Shown: positions 15,440 through 25,626, numbered from the stretch's first letter. The stretch: 64,000 bases of DNA from Myroides marinus (GCF_900109075.1 NZ_FNYS01000009.1:80967-144966); one strand, 5' to 3'. A program made the numbers and translations. The notes: generated from the letters alone by a model not told the origin.

Positions 15440-16639
15440 ATGCAAAAAATTATCGGAAGTATCCTAATTGTCGCAGGTACGACAATTGGAGCAGGAATGT
15501 TAGCAATGCCAATTATCTCAGCAAGTGTAGGCTTTACCTTTATGGCCTTTATCTTGTTCTGTATCTGGTTTGCTATGTATTATACTGCTATACTTTTGGT
15601 AGATGTCTATAAATATAACCCTCCTACTGATGGGCTAAATACACTTACTGTAAAATACCTAGGTAACTCAGGTGCAGTAGTAACGGCAATCAGTATGTTA
15701 GTATTAATGTACGCTTTAGTAAGTGCTTATATCACTGGAGGAGGTGAAATACTTAGAACAAATTTAGAGAACTGGTTAGATATAGAGATCTCTTCTCATA
15801 TATCAGCTTTCTTATTCTCTGCTGTCTTTGGGAGTATTATTGCTTTTGGTACGAGAGTAGTTGACTTTAGTAATAAGATTGTTTTCTCTATCAAGCTATT
15901 CTTTTTATGTATTGTTATGGCATTACTATTACCAAAAATAGAAGCTATACACTTACAACATATGCCTAGCACAAGTATTCCTGTACTAGCGACTATCCCT
16001 GTTATCTTTACTAGCTTTGGGTTCTACGTTGTAATACCAAGCTTAGTGAAATACTTAGAGGGTAATATTAAACAGCTAAAAATGGTATTTCTGATAGGAA
16101 GTATTACTCCTCTAATCTTATACCTAGTATGGGAACTTACATTCTTAGGTAATCTAGACAGTAATACATTCGTAACTATACTTAACGAAAACTCTAAATT
16201 AGACGGTTTAGTAAAAGCAGTAAGACAGGTAAATGATTCTGATATGATACGCGTATCTTTTACACTATTTGCCTCTGCAGCATTACTAACTTCTTTCTGG
16301 GGAGTAGCAATGGCCTTAAAAGATTATATACAAGACTTAGGAAAGAATAAACCATTAATTAAAAACACTTTCTCTGCAATGTTGTTGACGTTTATTCCAC
16401 CTTTAGTATTTGCTATATTCTATCCTGATGGTTTTGTCATAGCTCTAGGGTATGCCTCTGTTCCTTTAGTAGTATTAGCGTTGATTATGCCTATGCTAAT
16501 GCTCTCTAAAGCTCAAAAACAAGCAGGAGTAAAACAACCTATAACACAGAAAATAGCCTTCTTATTCTTATGGGCTCTATCTGCTCTTATATTTTTACTT
16601 CAAGGTCTTATGGTAGCTGAGATTATACCAGCATACTAA
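15440..16639 (+). CDS. Aromatic amino acid permease (HAAAP family), second copy
   Basis: A 399-residue membrane protein colinear with the preceding gene over its full length: GSILIVAGTTIGAGMLAMPI at the N-terminus, FTSFGFYVVIPSLVKYLEG mid-protein, and FIPPLVFAIFYPDGFVIALG near the C-terminus. The pair looks like an old tandem duplication, as many positions differ. Two copies may separate tyrosine from tryptophan uptake. The operon ends at a 17-bp perfect terminator stem. Confidence 0.88.
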   Translation: MQKIIGSILIVAGTTIGAGMLAMPIISASVGFTFMAFILFCIWFAMYYTAILLVDVYKYNPPTDGLNTLTVKYLGNSGAVVTAISMLVLMYALVSAYITGGGEILRTNLENWLDIEISSHISAFLFSAVFGSIIAFGTRVVDFSNKIVFSIKLFFLCIVMALLLPKIEAIHLQHMPSTSIPVLATIPVIFTSFGFYVVIPSLVKYLEGNIKQLKMVFLIGSITPLILYLVWELTFLGNLDSNTFVTILNENSKLDGLVKAVRQVNDSDMIRVSFTLFASAALLTSFWGVAMALKDYIQDLGKNKPLIKNTFSAMLLTFIPPLVFAIFYPDGFVIALGYASVPLVVLALIMPMLMLSKAQKQAGVKQPITQKIAFLFLWALSALIFLLQGLMVAEIIPAY

Positions 16640-16666
16640 GCTTAAAACAACTATATACAATATAGC

Positions 16667-16717
16667 AGCCGACTTAATCTAGATTAAGAAATTTCTAGAT
16701 TAAGTCGGCTTTCTTAT
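16667..16717 (+). terminator. Terminator of the permease pair
   Basis: Unusually long perfect stem of 17 bp (16667-16683 with 16694-16710) around TTAAGAAATT, followed by TTCTTATTTT. Confidence 0.85.
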
Positions 16718-16737
16718 TTTAAAGCGTTACTCCTCAG

Positions 16738-16745
16738 TACATTTG
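16738..16745 (+). promoter_or_regulatory. -7 element of the NAD(P)-binding protein gene
   Basis: TACATTTG, a perfect consensus match, 19 bases before the ATG at 16765. Confidence 0.7.
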
Positions 16746-16764
16746 TACTATAAAACAACGAAAT

Positions 16765-17421
16765 ATGAAAAATATAGTTTTGATTGGAGCAACTGGATAT
16801 GTAGGTTCAGCTATATTAAACGAATTAATTCACCGCCAAAATGAAGTAACTGCTATTGCAAGAAATACTTCATCTATCACCAATAATACATTAGTCAAAA
16901 AGTTAGCATTAGACATCACTAATCAAGCAGAACTAGTAAAAGCATTAAAAGGTGCAGATGTTGTCATCAGTGCATTTAACGCAGGATGGAATAATCCTAA
17001 CTTATACGATGACTTTACAACGGGAGCACAAACTATACACAATGCTGTAAGAGAAGCTAAAGTGAAGCGATTAATCGTTATAGGTGGTGCGGGAACATTG
17101 TATATCAAACCAGGTTTACAACTAGTAGACTCTGCGGACTTTCCTGAGTTTATAAAACCCGGAGCTACAGCAGTAAGAGACTACTTTGAGAATATACTAA
17201 GCAAAGAAGAAAGCTTTGCTTGGACATACTTTAGCCCTGCTATAGAGATGAATTATTTAAACCCTGGTAAACGCACAGGACACTTCAGATTAGGTACTAA
17301 TGCTCCCGTATACGATAGTGAGTGTAGAAGTAGAGTATCTGTGGAAGACGTAGCCGTAACTATCGCAGATGAAGTAGAGAATGGTCAGTTCTTAAACAGA
17401 CAATTTACAATAGGATATTAA
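16765..17421 (+). CDS. NAD(P)-binding atypical SDR/NmrA-like protein
   Basis: A 218-residue cytosolic protein. The N-terminal Rossmann motif is IVLIGATGYVGSAI (GxxGxxG), followed by KGADVVISAFNAGW and VKRLIVIGGAGTLYI, as in the NAD(P)H-binding (NmrA/SDR_a5) family. The usual YxxxK catalytic pair of classical SDRs is not evident. Substrate is unknown; relatives are often stress-linked epimerase or quinone reductase-like proteins. It stands alone, with its own promoter upstream and a shared terminator downstream. Confidence 0.82.
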   Translation: MKNIVLIGATGYVGSAILNELIHRQNEVTAIARNTSSITNNTLVKKLALDITNQAELVKALKGADVVISAFNAGWNNPNLYDDFTTGAQTIHNAVREAKVKRLIVIGGAGTLYIKPGLQLVDSADFPEFIKPGATAVRDYFENILSKEESFAWTYFSPAIEMNYLNPGKRTGHFRLGTNAPVYDSECRSRVSVEDVAVTIADEVENGQFLNRQFTIGY

Positions 17422-17433
17422 TAAATATATACT

Positions 17434-17487
17434 AAGTCCCCATAAAAGAAAACAACAAATAAGTCCCCACATAAGGAAACAACATAT
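17434..17487 (+). repeat. Tandem 27-bp duplication
   Basis: Two adjacent units beginning AAGTCCCCAYA and ending AACAACAWAT (17434-17460 and 17461-17487), differing at a few positions. They lie between the SDR-like gene and the terminator. Confidence 0.7.
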
Positions 17488-17520
17488 CAACAACAAATAA
17501 TAGCAATTCTTCCTTTACTA

Positions 17521-17555
17521 AAAAAGGCTGTATCACTAACCGATACAGCCTTTTT
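17521..17555. terminator. Bidirectional terminator
   Basis: Perfect 14-bp stem AAAAAGGCTGTATC / GATACAGCCTTTTT with a 7-base loop, A-run on one side and T-run on the other. It serves the convergent SDR-like and tcdA genes. Confidence 0.9.
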
Positions 17556-17559
17556 CTTT

Positions 17560-18276
17560 TTATTTAGATATAATATATCTCACTACTTGTTCTGCTGAGT
17601 TTAACCCAAACAATGCTGGCATCCAACTATTCGTACCGAAGAACGACTTTTTAAAGTTAGTACCATCCGTCATCTTTAAGCTACTCTCATCTGGTTTCTC
17701 TGTTGAGAATACTGCCTTAACTCCAGAAGAAATACCTTCTTTCTTTAGGCGTTTTCTGATTTGTTTAGCTAATGGACACACATCTGTTTTACTGATGTCT
17801 TTTACCACTATCTTATTAGCCATCATCTTACCACCTGCACCCATCGCACTGATTACTTTTACTCTCTTGCGTTTAGCCGCTAAGATTAAATTAATCTTAG
17901 GTGTGATACTATCGATACAGTCTAACACATAATCGAAGTCCTCTGTTACGATCTCATGTGCACGCTCAGGAGAGATAAACTCTTCTATACGTATTAAGTT
18001 AAGCTCTGGGTTAATATCCATCAGTCTATCTCCTACTATCTTCACCTTTGGCATTCCGATAGTAGAATGTAATGCTGGCAACTGTCTATTGATATTCGTT
18101 ATATCTACCGTATCTCCATCTACGATAGTCATATTTCCTACTCCTGCTCTTGCTAAAAACTCTGCTGCAAAAGATCCTACTCCTCCCAATCCTACTACTA
18201 ATACCTTTGCATCTTTTAATTTTTGCAATCCTTCTTCTTTAAAAAGTAATTCTGCTCTTTCTTGCCAAATTGCCAT
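17560..18276 (-). CDS. tcdA: tRNA threonylcarbamoyladenosine dehydratase
   Basis: A 238-residue E1-like enzyme that cyclises t6A37 to ct6A in tRNA, using ATP. The ATP-binding loop is VVGLGGVGSFAAEFLARAG near residue 30, followed by VDGDTVDITNINRQ and FDYVLDCIDSITPK, all typical of TcdA (YgdL/CsdL). The length fits the family, which lacks the zinc CxxC pairs of MoeB/ThiF. It is followed 33 bases upstream by the TatD-like gene on the same strand, so the two are probably one operon. Confidence 0.9.
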   Translation of the reverse strand: MAIWQERAELLFKEEGLQKLKDAKVLVVGLGGVGSFAAEFLARAGVGNMTIVDGDTVDITNINRQLPALHSTIGMPKVKIVGDRLMDINPELNLIRIEEFISPERAHEIVTEDFDYVLDCIDSITPKINLILAAKRKRVKVISAMGAGGKMMANKIVVKDISKTDVCPLAKQIRKRLKKEGISSGVKAVFSTEKPDESSLKMTDGTNFKKSFFGTNSWMPALFGLNSAEQVVRYIISK

Positions 18277-18309
18277 TAATTCTATTTTTATATCAATCTA
18301 AGACTGATG

Positions 18310-18945
18310 TTATTTATTAAATACTGTTTTATAATTCTGCTCTATAATCGCTTCGATCTCTCTGTCTAAAGAAGTAGCTACCACATATACCTCATCTATG
18401 GTTATATCTTCTGTATCATCTGTCTCTAAGAACACTTGTGTTCTCGGAACATTGACAAAGGTATTTCTCAATCCTTCGTTATAAATCAGATGCCTACCAA
18501 AAGACAGGTAAAAGCCATTCTTCCAAAGGCTCTCTGCTACTTGCTCCTTCTTATTAAAGCCATGAACAATAAGAGGAACTGTAATATTCATCTCTTTCTT
18601 TATAGCTATAACTTCTTGATAAGCTGAAACGACGTGCAAAATTACTGCTTTTTTATACTTCTCTGCAAGTAGTAATTGCTTCTTAAATACTTCTACTTGA
18701 AGATTTAACGAAATATTGGTTTTCTTATCTAACCCACACTCCCCTAACGCTATACAATTAGGTTGTTGTATCTGCTGCTCTAATAAGGCTAATTCCTCCT
18801 CTACTGTATCTTCATTGATATACCATGGATGGATACCTACAGAATATGCAGGCAAACTATTGTCTAAAGTAGCAAGGTACTGATTAACGATCTCTACTCC
18901 TTTTGACAGTCCTTTAGGATGATGTGTGTGTACATTGATTTTCAT
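18310..18945 (-). CDS. TatD-like metal-dependent hydrolase
   Basis: A short TatD/amidohydrolase-like protein of 211 residues from the ATG at 18945 (MKINVHTHHPKG). The frame is open 9 codons further, but those residues are hydrophobic and not family-like. Visible features are the HTHH metal motif, the ALGECGLDKK motif, AVILHVVSA, LIVHGF and a C-terminal FLETDD. The protein is about 50 residues shorter than canonical TatD nucleases, as is common for Bacteroidota members. Nuclease activity is inferred from the family only. Confidence 0.82.
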   Translation of the reverse strand: MKINVHTHHPKGLSKGVEIVNQYLATLDNSLPAYSVGIHPWYINEDTVEEELALLEQQIQQPNCIALGECGLDKKTNISLNLQVEVFKKQLLLAEKYKKAVILHVVSAYQEVIAIKKEMNITVPLIVHGFNKKEQVAESLWKNGFYLSFGRHLIYNEGLRNTFVNVPRTQVFLETDDTEDITIDEVYVVATSLDREIEAIIEQNYKTVFNK

Positions 18946-18996
18946 AAATACGAAGATAAAACCTGATAACACATTAGCCTAATACTATGAATAAAA

Positions 18997-19032
18997 AAAG
19001 CTCCTAATTAACTATTGCTAATTAGGAGCTTT
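18997..19032 (-). terminator. valS terminator
   Basis: Perfect 14-bp stem AAAGCTCCTAATTA / TAATTAGGAGCTTT with a minus-strand T-run, 20 bases after the valS stop. Confidence 0.9.
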
Positions 19033-19051
19033 ATATCTGAGAGATTACTTA

Positions 19052-21685
19052 CTATTTCAGTCCAGCTAAGCTGTGTTCGATAGTAGCTATTTTAGCTAAA
19101 GCATCTGCTTCTTTCTTTCTTTCGTTCTCGATAACCTGAGCAGGAGCTCCACCTACGAACTTCTCGTTAGATAGTTTCCCTTGTACAGATTTCAAGAATC
19201 CTTTTAAGTATTTCAACTCTTCTTCTAACTTAGCGATTTCTTCTTCTAAGTTTACACTTCCTGTTACAGGAATGAAGTACTCATTAGATTTCACACGGTA
19301 AGATAGCGCCCCGCTTACTTGCTCAGTCACATACTCTATAGAAACGATGTTTCCTAACTTAGAGATGATACTGTCAAAGTATGAAGACGTTTTCTCGTTA
19401 TTGATTACTTTTAAATCAATCGTTTCTTTAAACGAAATGTTTTTGTCTTTTCTGATTGTACGGATACCAGCGATAACCTCAGTTGCGAATTCGAACTCTT
19501 TAATCAAGTTCTCATCGAATGACTTCATCTCTGGCCAAGAAGATACTACTAATGCATCCTCAGCTGTACGCTCATTAATATGTTGCCAAATCTCTTCTGA
19601 CAAGAATGGCATAAATGGATGTAACAACTTAAGGTTAGCTTCTAATAACTCGATAGTCTTGTCAAAAGTAGCTTTGTCAATTGGTTGTTGGTATCCTGGT
19701 TTAATCATTTCTAAGAACCAAGAACAGAAGTCATCCCATACTAATTTATAGATAGTCATTAACGCATCCGAAATTCTGTATTTAGAGAAGTGATCTTCTA
19801 TCTCTACTAATGCACTTTGCATCTTAGCTTCATACCATGCTAATGATACTTTAGCAGACTCAGGTTGTGCTAATGTTTCAGATACTTCCCATCCTTTGAT
19901 TAGACGGAACGCGTTCCACACTTTATTAGTGAAGGCTTTACCTTGAGCACATAACTCCTCGTCAAACATAATATCATTACCAGCAGACGCAGATAATAAT
20001 AATCCTACACGTACACCATCAGCACCGAACTTGTCGATTAATCCTAATGCATCAGGAGAGTTTCCTAATGACTTAGACATCTTACGACGTTGTTTATCTC
20101 TTACAATACCTGTGAAGTAAACATTCGTAAATGGTTTCTTACCAGTGTACTCATATCCAGCCATAATCATACGCGCTACCCAGAAGAAGATAATATCTGG
20201 ACCAGTCACTAAGTCATTTGTTGGATAGTAGTAGTTATACTCTTCGTTATCTGGCTGTGTAATTCCGTTAAATACAGACATAGGCCATAACCATGAAGAG
20301 AACCATGTATCTAACGCATCTTCATCTTGCTTAAGATCAGCTGCTGTTAAAGCTGCATTACCAGACTTCACTTTCGCTAATTCTACAGCTGCTTCGATAT
20401 TCTCTGCTACTACGAAGTCCTCTTTACCAGCACCATAGTAATATGCAGGAATCTGCTGACCCCACCATAACTGACGAGAGATATTCCAGTCGCGGATGTT
20501 CTCTAACCAGCTTTTATAAGTATTGTTATATCTACTTGGATATAACTTCACATCTTCAGTTTCCATTACAGCATCAAGAGCAGGCTTAGCCAATTGCTCC
20601 ATCTTAAGGAACCATTGGTCAGAAAGTCTTGGTTCAATAACAGCTTTAGTACGCTCAGAAGTTCCTACATTATTCACGTAGTTTTCTACTTTATCTAAAG
20701 CTCCTATAGATTGTAACTCAGTCTCGATCTCTTTACGAACTACGAAACGGTCTTTACCAACATAGTGTAATCCTAATTCATTAAGAGTAGCATCAGCATT
20801 AAAGATATCGATAATCTCTAAATTATGTCTTTCTCCTAAATCCTTATCATTCACATCGTGAGCAGGAGTAACTTTAAGACATCCTGTTCCGAACTCCATA
20901 TCTACGTATTCATCAAAGATGATAGGCACTACACGATTACAGATCGGTACGATAGCGTTTTTCCCTTTTAAGTGTGCATAACGCTCATCATTAGGGTTAA
21001 TACAGATAGCTGAATCTCCTAAGATAGTCTCTGGACGAGTAGTCGCGATAACTAAATAGTCATTAGTTCCTTCTATTTGGTATTTTAAGTGGTATAGTTT
21101 CCCTTGGCGTTCTTCGTAGATTACTTCCTCATCAGATAAAGTAGTCTTAGCCTCAGGATCCCAGTTTACCATACGGTATCCTCTGTAGATTAATCCTTTA
21201 TTATATAGGTCAACAAATACTTTTATCACTTGCTCAGACATCTCTGGGTCCATGGTAAACTTCGTACGATCCCAATCACAAGAACATCCTAACTTCTTAA
21301 GCTGCTCAAGGATTACTCCACCATACTCTTCTTTCCATTCCCACGCATGTGCCATGAACTCTTCGCGTGTTAAATCGTTTTTATTGATACCCTGCTCTCT
21401 CAATTTTGCGACGACTTTAGCTTCAGTAGCGATAGAGGCGTGATCCGTTCCAGGTACCCAACAAGCGTTAAGCCCTTTTAAACGAGCACGACGTATTAAT
21501 ACATCTTGAATCGTATTGTTCAACATATGTCCCATGTGTAATACCCCAGTCACGTTAGGTGGAGGGATTACAATCGTGTAAGGCTCTCTGTGGTCAGGTG
21601 TAGAGTGGAAAAAGTTGTTTTCCATCCAGTACTGATACCATTTTTGCTCTACTTGCTTCGCGTCAAATTGTGCAGGAATTGTCAT
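19052..21685 (-). CDS. valS: Valyl-tRNA synthetase
   Basis: An 877-residue class I aminoacyl-tRNA synthetase charging tRNA-Val. It has the HIGH motif as HMGH in [12 protein letters not shown] near residue 50 and KMSKS in [15 protein letters not shown] near residue 533. The editing domain lies between them ([12 protein letters not shown]). The C-terminal coiled-coil arm typical of ValS is present ([18 protein letters not shown]). Length is normal. It is monocistronic, with a TATCTTTG promoter element and a strong terminator. Confidence 0.98.
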   Translation of the reverse strand: MTIPAQFDAKQVEQKWYQYWMENNFFHSTPDHREPYTIVIPPPNVTGVLHMGHMLNNTIQDVLIRRARLKGLNACWVPGTDHASIATEAKVVAKLREQGINKNDLTREEFMAHAWEWKEEYGGVILEQLKKLGCSCDWDRTKFTMDPEMSEQVIKVFVDLYNKGLIYRGYRMVNWDPEAKTTLSDEEVIYEERQGKLYHLKYQIEGTNDYLVIATTRPETILGDSAICINPNDERYAHLKGKNAIVPICNRVVPIIFDEYVDMEFGTGCLKVTPAHDVNDKDLGERHNLEIIDIFNADATLNELGLHYVGKDRFVVRKEIETELQSIGALDKVENYVNNVGTSERTKAVIEPRLSDQWFLKMEQLAKPALDAVMETEDVKLYPSRYNNTYKSWLENIRDWNISRQLWWGQQIPAYYYGAGKEDFVVAENIEAAVELAKVKSGNAALTAADLKQDEDALDTWFSSWLWPMSVFNGITQPDNEEYNYYYPTNDLVTGPDIIFFWVARMIMAGYEYTGKKPFTNVYFTGIVRDKQRRKMSKSLGNSPDALGLIDKFGADGVRVGLLLSASAGNDIMFDEELCAQGKAFTNKVWNAFRLIKGWEVSETLAQPESAKVSLAWYEAKMQSALVEIEDHFSKYRISDALMTIYKLVWDDFCSWFLEMIKPGYQQPIDKATFDKTIELLEANLKLLHPFMPFLSEEIWQHINERTAEDALVVSSWPEMKSFDENLIKEFEFATEVIAGIRTIRKDKNISFKETIDLKVINNEKTSSYFDSIISKLGNIVSIEYVTEQVSGALSYRVKSNEYFIPVTGSVNLEEEIAKLEEELKYLKGFLKSVQGKLSNEKFVGGAPAQVIENERKKEADALAKIATIEHSLAGLK

Positions 21686-21731
21686 TTACTTATTAATTTT
21701 ACTTGTTTTTAACATTATTTAAAGACGTAAT

Positions 21732-21739
21732 CAAAGATA
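21732..21739 (-). promoter_or_regulatory. -7 element of valS
   Basis: The minus strand reads TATCTTTG, a perfect TAnnTTTG match, about 47 bases before the valS start. Confidence 0.65.
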
Positions 21740-21785
21740 ACAATACTTTAATCAAATTTTAATTTAAGCACTACTTCTTTTTACG

Positions 21786-21793
21786 TATCTTTG
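21786..21793 (+). promoter_or_regulatory. -7 element of the DUF1573 gene
   Basis: TATCTTTG on the plus strand, back to back with the valS promoter. It would give a leader of about 115 bases before the ATG at 21916. Confidence 0.6.
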
Positions 21794-21915
21794 TTATATG
21801 CAAAAATATGGATTACTACGTAATTACAAAAGATAACACATTACTTTAAATGTTTATTTTTATTTGCACGTAATCCTAAAGTTTTTAATTTTACAAAACA
21901 ACAAATAGAAAAATA

Positions 21916-22305
21916 ATGAAAAACATTTTAGCATTATTAGTTTTGGTTTTGACAAGTGCAGTAACATTCGCACAAAAAGGACCTAAAATTCAGTTTAAGG
22001 CAGAAAACAACACAATCGATTACGGTACAGTTGTAAGAGGAAAAGATAATGGAGTTAGAACTTTTGAGTTTACTAACGTTGGTGATGAGCCATTAATCAT
22101 TACAGCAGTTAGATCTACTTGTGGATGTACAGTACCTTCTAAACCAGAAGAACCTATTTTACCTGGTCAAAAAAGTAAAATAGACGTACAGTATAATATG
22201 GCTCCTGGTAAGATCAGCAGAACTATTACTGTAGAGTCTAATGCGGTTAACTATACTAACGGTGTAGTAGCATTACGCATTAAAGGTGAAGTTGTAAACA
22301 ACTAA
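21916..22305 (+). CDS. DUF1573 secreted protein
   Basis: A 129-residue protein with a signal peptide (MKNILALLVLVLTSAVTFAQ). It then has a single DUF1573 Ig-like domain: FTNVGDEPLIITAVRSTCGCTVP, then LPGQKSKIDVQYN and a final VALRIKGEVVNN. The CGC motif is a family hallmark. Such proteins are exported and abundant in Bacteroidota, of unknown function. It is monocistronic, with a terminator right after the stop. Confidence 0.9.
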   Translation: MKNILALLVLVLTSAVTFAQKGPKIQFKAENNTIDYGTVVRGKDNGVRTFEFTNVGDEPLIITAVRSTCGCTVPSKPEEPILPGQKSKIDVQYNMAPGKISRTITVESNAVNYTNGVVALRIKGEVVNN

Positions 22306-22327
22306 TTACAAAATAGACAGAAAAACA

Positions 22328-22356
22328 AAAGGGATTGCAAATGCAATCCCTTTTTT
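22328..22356 (+). terminator. Terminator of the DUF1573 gene
   Basis: Perfect 11-bp stem AAAGGGATTGC / GCAATCCCTTT with AAAT loop and six T. Confidence 0.9.
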
Positions 22357-22383
22357 ATTAGTACCTCTTTTCGAGTTATTTTT

Positions 22384-23121
22384 TTACTTCTTAAAGAACA
22401 CATTATTAGCTATCGCTTTCTCAAAGTTGTTTACTGCTTTGATTTGGATCTTAGCTTCAAATCCTTTTATGTGTTTTGTATGGTGGATATCTGATCCTAC
22501 GAAATCTATCATATCATTATTCAATAGATAGTTAGCCGCTTCTAATACATGCCCTCCGTAATATCCAGTAGTAGATAATAAGTTCATCTGAAACTTACAC
22601 CCTGCCTTCTTCAATTTCTTATACATCTCTGTATTCTTGTGATAGAAGTTATAACGCTCTGGATGTGCTAGGACTATCTCGTATCCATTAGACTTTAAGT
22701 GAAACAGGATATCCATCAGTTGTATAGGTGGATTGATGTATGACATCTCTACTAATACATAATTATCTTTTAATGTCAATAGCTTCTCTGATTGTAAACG
22801 CTGTAAGAAACTCTCATCCATCATATACTCTGATGCTACTCTTAACTGTAGTGACTCAGCCTCTGTAGGCAATACATTAAGTACCTCATCATACTTAGCT
22901 AAGATACCTTCTTTAGTATTATCCCATACTAGAGGTGTAGTGTGTGGAGTAGCTATAGCCTGCTCAAAGCCTAATGACTTCATAGACTCGATGATAATCT
23001 TCGTATCATCTTTAGTCTGTGCTCCATCATCGATACCAAACATTAAGTGTGAATGTATATCCACATAATTATTAGGAATCAGTTTCTTTAACTCAGGTTT
23101 AGATTTGAATAATCCGAACAT
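22384..23121 (-). CDS. CpsB/CapC-type tyrosine-protein phosphatase (PHP fold)
   Basis: A 245-residue protein of the PHP-fold, manganese-dependent phosphotyrosine phosphatase family. Metal-binding motifs are YVDIHSHLMFGIDDGAQ near residue 20, AIATPHTTP, LVEMSY, VLAHPERY and a final DFVGSDIHHT. Such enzymes dephosphorylate the Wzc-like kinase controlling capsule or exopolysaccharide export, but no polysaccharide cluster is in view. It follows the DUF4105 gene after 34 bases on the same strand. Confidence 0.88.
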   Translation of the reverse strand: MFGLFKSKPELKKLIPNNYVDIHSHLMFGIDDGAQTKDDTKIIIESMKSLGFEQAIATPHTTPLVWDNTKEGILAKYDEVLNVLPTEAESLQLRVASEYMMDESFLQRLQSEKLLTLKDNYVLVEMSYINPPIQLMDILFHLKSNGYEIVLAHPERYNFYHKNTEMYKKLKKAGCKFQMNLLSTTGYYGGHVLEAANYLLNNDMIDFVGSDIHHTKHIKGFEAKIQIKAVNNFEKAIANNVFFKK

Positions 23122-23155
23122 ATATTTATAGTGTTTTTTTGAATTCTTATTCTTC

Positions 23156-24277
23156 TTAACTGTTACGACCCTTAATTAACCTCATCTCAATAGCTAAACT
23201 AATAATCGTTAACAGCACTAAAGGTAAGGTAATTAATAACTTCTGACTAGTAATATTTAATAGAATATAAAGGATCACACTGATTAAGGTTAGAACTTGT
23301 AATCCTCTTGCTAATTTTACTTTCTTTCTTATAAATGGCAATACTAAGAAAATAGGACAGCATAACAATACTGTATTATTACTCAATAACTCTCCGTGTA
23401 AAGAGTAAAACCCTACTCCAAAAAAGAATACTCCCAAGAGTCCTAATAAAACAAAATACACACTTCTTACACTTCTCCTAGCCATCAATATTGATAATAC
23501 TAGCACTACGACACAGAAGAACCACAGAGAGTTAAAACTCATACTAGGAACATCTATTGTCCCTTCTGGTTCAAATACTGTAATAGTATCTGTCACTAAA
23601 GGTTTGCCATTAATCTGAGTTTCAGCAAGCCCTTGCATAAACTTGTCTGGTAAAAACAACAGCGTATTATCTGCATCAACTTTAGATCCGAAGATTAAGT
23701 TAATCCCCAACATCTCAAAATATCTACTGCTCAGATATGAATTTAGTATAGATCTGTATGTACTCGTATTACCTGTTACATCTACCTTCACAGGACTAGA
23801 TATACTACCATTAACAATATCAACTACTTTAGTCGTACAGTTCTGATCAATAAACTTATAGACATAATACTTATTATCTTCTTCTAAAGACTTGTTTAAC
23901 TTATTCCAAATTGCTTCCTTCTGAGCCTGTGTCAAGTCAAGAGGTTGCTCATACACAGCACGATTATCATAGACATAGCTAGCTATAAAATTTCGATATG
24001 TCGTGTAATCTGCAAAATACAGTAAATCCCCTTTTACAAACTTCCCATAGAAATTAGGAGTTCTAAAGTCAAACATTCCATAGTTATACACTCTGTCAAT
24101 CCCTTCAAACGGATCATTCACTCGGATAGCGGTATGGCCAAATAGTGAATACAACTGATCCCCCACTCCACAGGTGATCACACTAATCTCTGCTCTATCA
24201 GAGAGTGGTCGTTCATTCGAAAAAGCCATCTGCCCTATGAATAAACAGAAAAACAGATATATTATTTTTTTTGTCAT
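23156..24277 (-). CDS. DUF4105 (Lnb-like) membrane protein
   Basis: A 373-residue protein with a signal peptide (MTKKIIYLFFCLFIGQMAFS) and a periplasmic domain. That domain carries the DUF4105/Lnb pattern: LYSLFGHTAIRVNDP, RVYNYGMFDF, NRAVYEQPLDLT and a conserved NCTTKVVD with cysteine. The C-terminal third holds about five membrane helices. The catalytic-like Cys/His residues suggest a hydrolase or transferase, but no activity is established for bacterial DUF4105 proteins. A weak operon partner is the CpsB-like gene. Confidence 0.85.
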   Translation of the reverse strand: MTKKIIYLFFCLFIGQMAFSNERPLSDRAEISVITCGVGDQLYSLFGHTAIRVNDPFEGIDRVYNYGMFDFRTPNFYGKFVKGDLLYFADYTTYRNFIASYVYDNRAVYEQPLDLTQAQKEAIWNKLNKSLEEDNKYYVYKFIDQNCTTKVVDIVNGSISSPVKVDVTGNTSTYRSILNSYLSSRYFEMLGINLIFGSKVDADNTLLFLPDKFMQGLAETQINGKPLVTDTITVFEPEGTIDVPSMSFNSLWFFCVVVLVLSILMARRSVRSVYFVLLGLLGVFFFGVGFYSLHGELLSNNTVLLCCPIFLVLPFIRKKVKLARGLQVLTLISVILYILLNITSQKLLITLPLVLLTIISLAIEMRLIKGRNS

Positions 24278-24501
24278 TTACTTTAGTCAGTTTATAGCGT
24301 AATGCTTAATTTTATACTTACAAAAATACTTTACTAATCTTTGATTTACAATAAAAAGATGGGCATACCATACATTCCTTTTTATTGTCTCGTTATCTAC
24401 TCTTATATATAGTTTTTCAGTCACTTAATACCTATTTACTTTTAATATCGAGACATATTGCTATGGGGTAAATCAATATTGATAGAATAATACAACCATA
24501 A

Positions 24502-24573
24502 TGAGTCTATTAAAATCCCATGTTTTAATAGACTCACTATGGACTCATCATGGACTCACTATGAACTCACACC
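24502..24573 (+). repeat. Hairpin joined to 11-bp tandem repeats
   Basis: A perfect 14-bp hairpin (TGAGTCTATTAAAA / TTTTAATAGACTCA, loop TCCCATG; 24502-24536) runs into three 11-bp repeats and a partial fourth: ACTCACTATGG, ACTCATCATGG, ACTCACTATGA, ACTCAC. It is the only structure seen in the 558-bp gap between the DUF4105 and pssA genes other than the pssA promoter. Confidence 0.65.
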
Positions 24574-24770
24574 AACTAAAATCATTATTAATCTGTCACG
24601 CCCTACTATAACTGTACAACTATAGTTAATAATCCTATTATTTACTATACAGATAGATAACTGATCTACTTATGACTATAGTACACTCATTTAGTCACGC
24701 TAAACACATTCTGTAATTACATTCTCTAAAGTAATCCCCTTAAACACTATAAATTTTAGTAACTTTATGA

Positions 24771-24778
24771 TACATTTG
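24771..24778 (+). promoter_or_regulatory. -7 element of pssA
   Basis: TACATTTG, perfect consensus, 57 bases before the pssA ATG. No clear TTG was found at the usual -33 distance. Confidence 0.65.
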
Positions 24779-24835
24779 TACCAATAAAGACAAATAAACC
24801 GTTATAAGGTTTATATAAACAAACAAATTTCAGTT

Positions 24836-25567
24836 ATGAAAAAACACATTCCTAATGCTATCACTTTATTAAACTTATTATCAGGGTTAATTGCGTTAGT
24901 GTATGCATTTGACGATAATATACATATGGCTTTCTTATGGGTATGTATTGGAATCTTCTTTGACTATTGGGACGGGTTCGTAGCGCGTATCCTAAACGTA
25001 AAAAGCGAAATGGGATTACAACTAGACTCACTAGCTGATATGGTCACTAGTGGTGTGGTACCTGGATTAGTAGTTTATAAAATGTTAGCGAATATACAAG
25101 AGAACCAAGAGATATATAATCTTACTCCTGAGACATACTATATGGGTGTAGTACCATACTTAGGTTTTATCATCACATTAGGGGCTGCGTATAGATTAGC
25201 GAAGTTTAATATTGATACGAGACAGACTGACTCATTTATAGGTCTTCCTACTCCTGGTAATGCTTTATTTATCTTGAGTATCCCGATGATTATCTCTACT
25301 ACTTCAAATCAAGCAATCATAGATATCCTTAGTAATCCATATTTATTAGTAGTGATCAGTATTCTGAGTGCTATTATTATGAATGCTGAGTTACCTCTGT
25401 TCTCATTAAAAGTAAAACCGAATAATCTAGGAGCATATAAATTACAGATAGGTTTCGTAATTCTATCATTAGTATTGCTGATCACATTACAGTATCTAGC
25501 TATTCCTATTATTATTCTAGTTTATATTTTATTGTCTATTATTAAGAATATGACAAGTAAACAATAA
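24836..25567 (+). CDS. pssA: CDP-diacylglycerol-serine O-phosphatidyltransferase
   Basis: A 243-residue integral membrane enzyme making phosphatidylserine from CDP-diacylglycerol and L-serine, the precursor of phosphatidylethanolamine. The CDP-alcohol phosphatidyltransferase motif is complete: DYWDGFVARILN ... GLQLDSLADMVTSG near residues 40-75 (DG-AR-G-D-D pattern). About seven membrane segments follow. It stands alone, flanked by its promoter and a terminator. Confidence 0.93.
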   Translation: MKKHIPNAITLLNLLSGLIALVYAFDDNIHMAFLWVCIGIFFDYWDGFVARILNVKSEMGLQLDSLADMVTSGVVPGLVVYKMLANIQENQEIYNLTPETYYMGVVPYLGFIITLGAAYRLAKFNIDTRQTDSFIGLPTPGNALFILSIPMIISTTSNQAIIDILSNPYLLVVISILSAIIMNAELPLFSLKVKPNNLGAYKLQIGFVILSLVLLITLQYLAIPIIILVYILLSIIKNMTSKQ

Positions 25568-25595
25568 TCGAATAAAGATTACCTTTTATAAAATT

Positions 25596-25626
25596 AAAGG
25601 CGAAGTATTTAAGATACTTCGCCTTT
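25596..25626 (+). terminator. pssA terminator
   Basis: Perfect 13-bp stem AAAGGCGAAGTAT / ATACTTCGCCTTT with 5-base loop and T tail. Confidence 0.9.
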
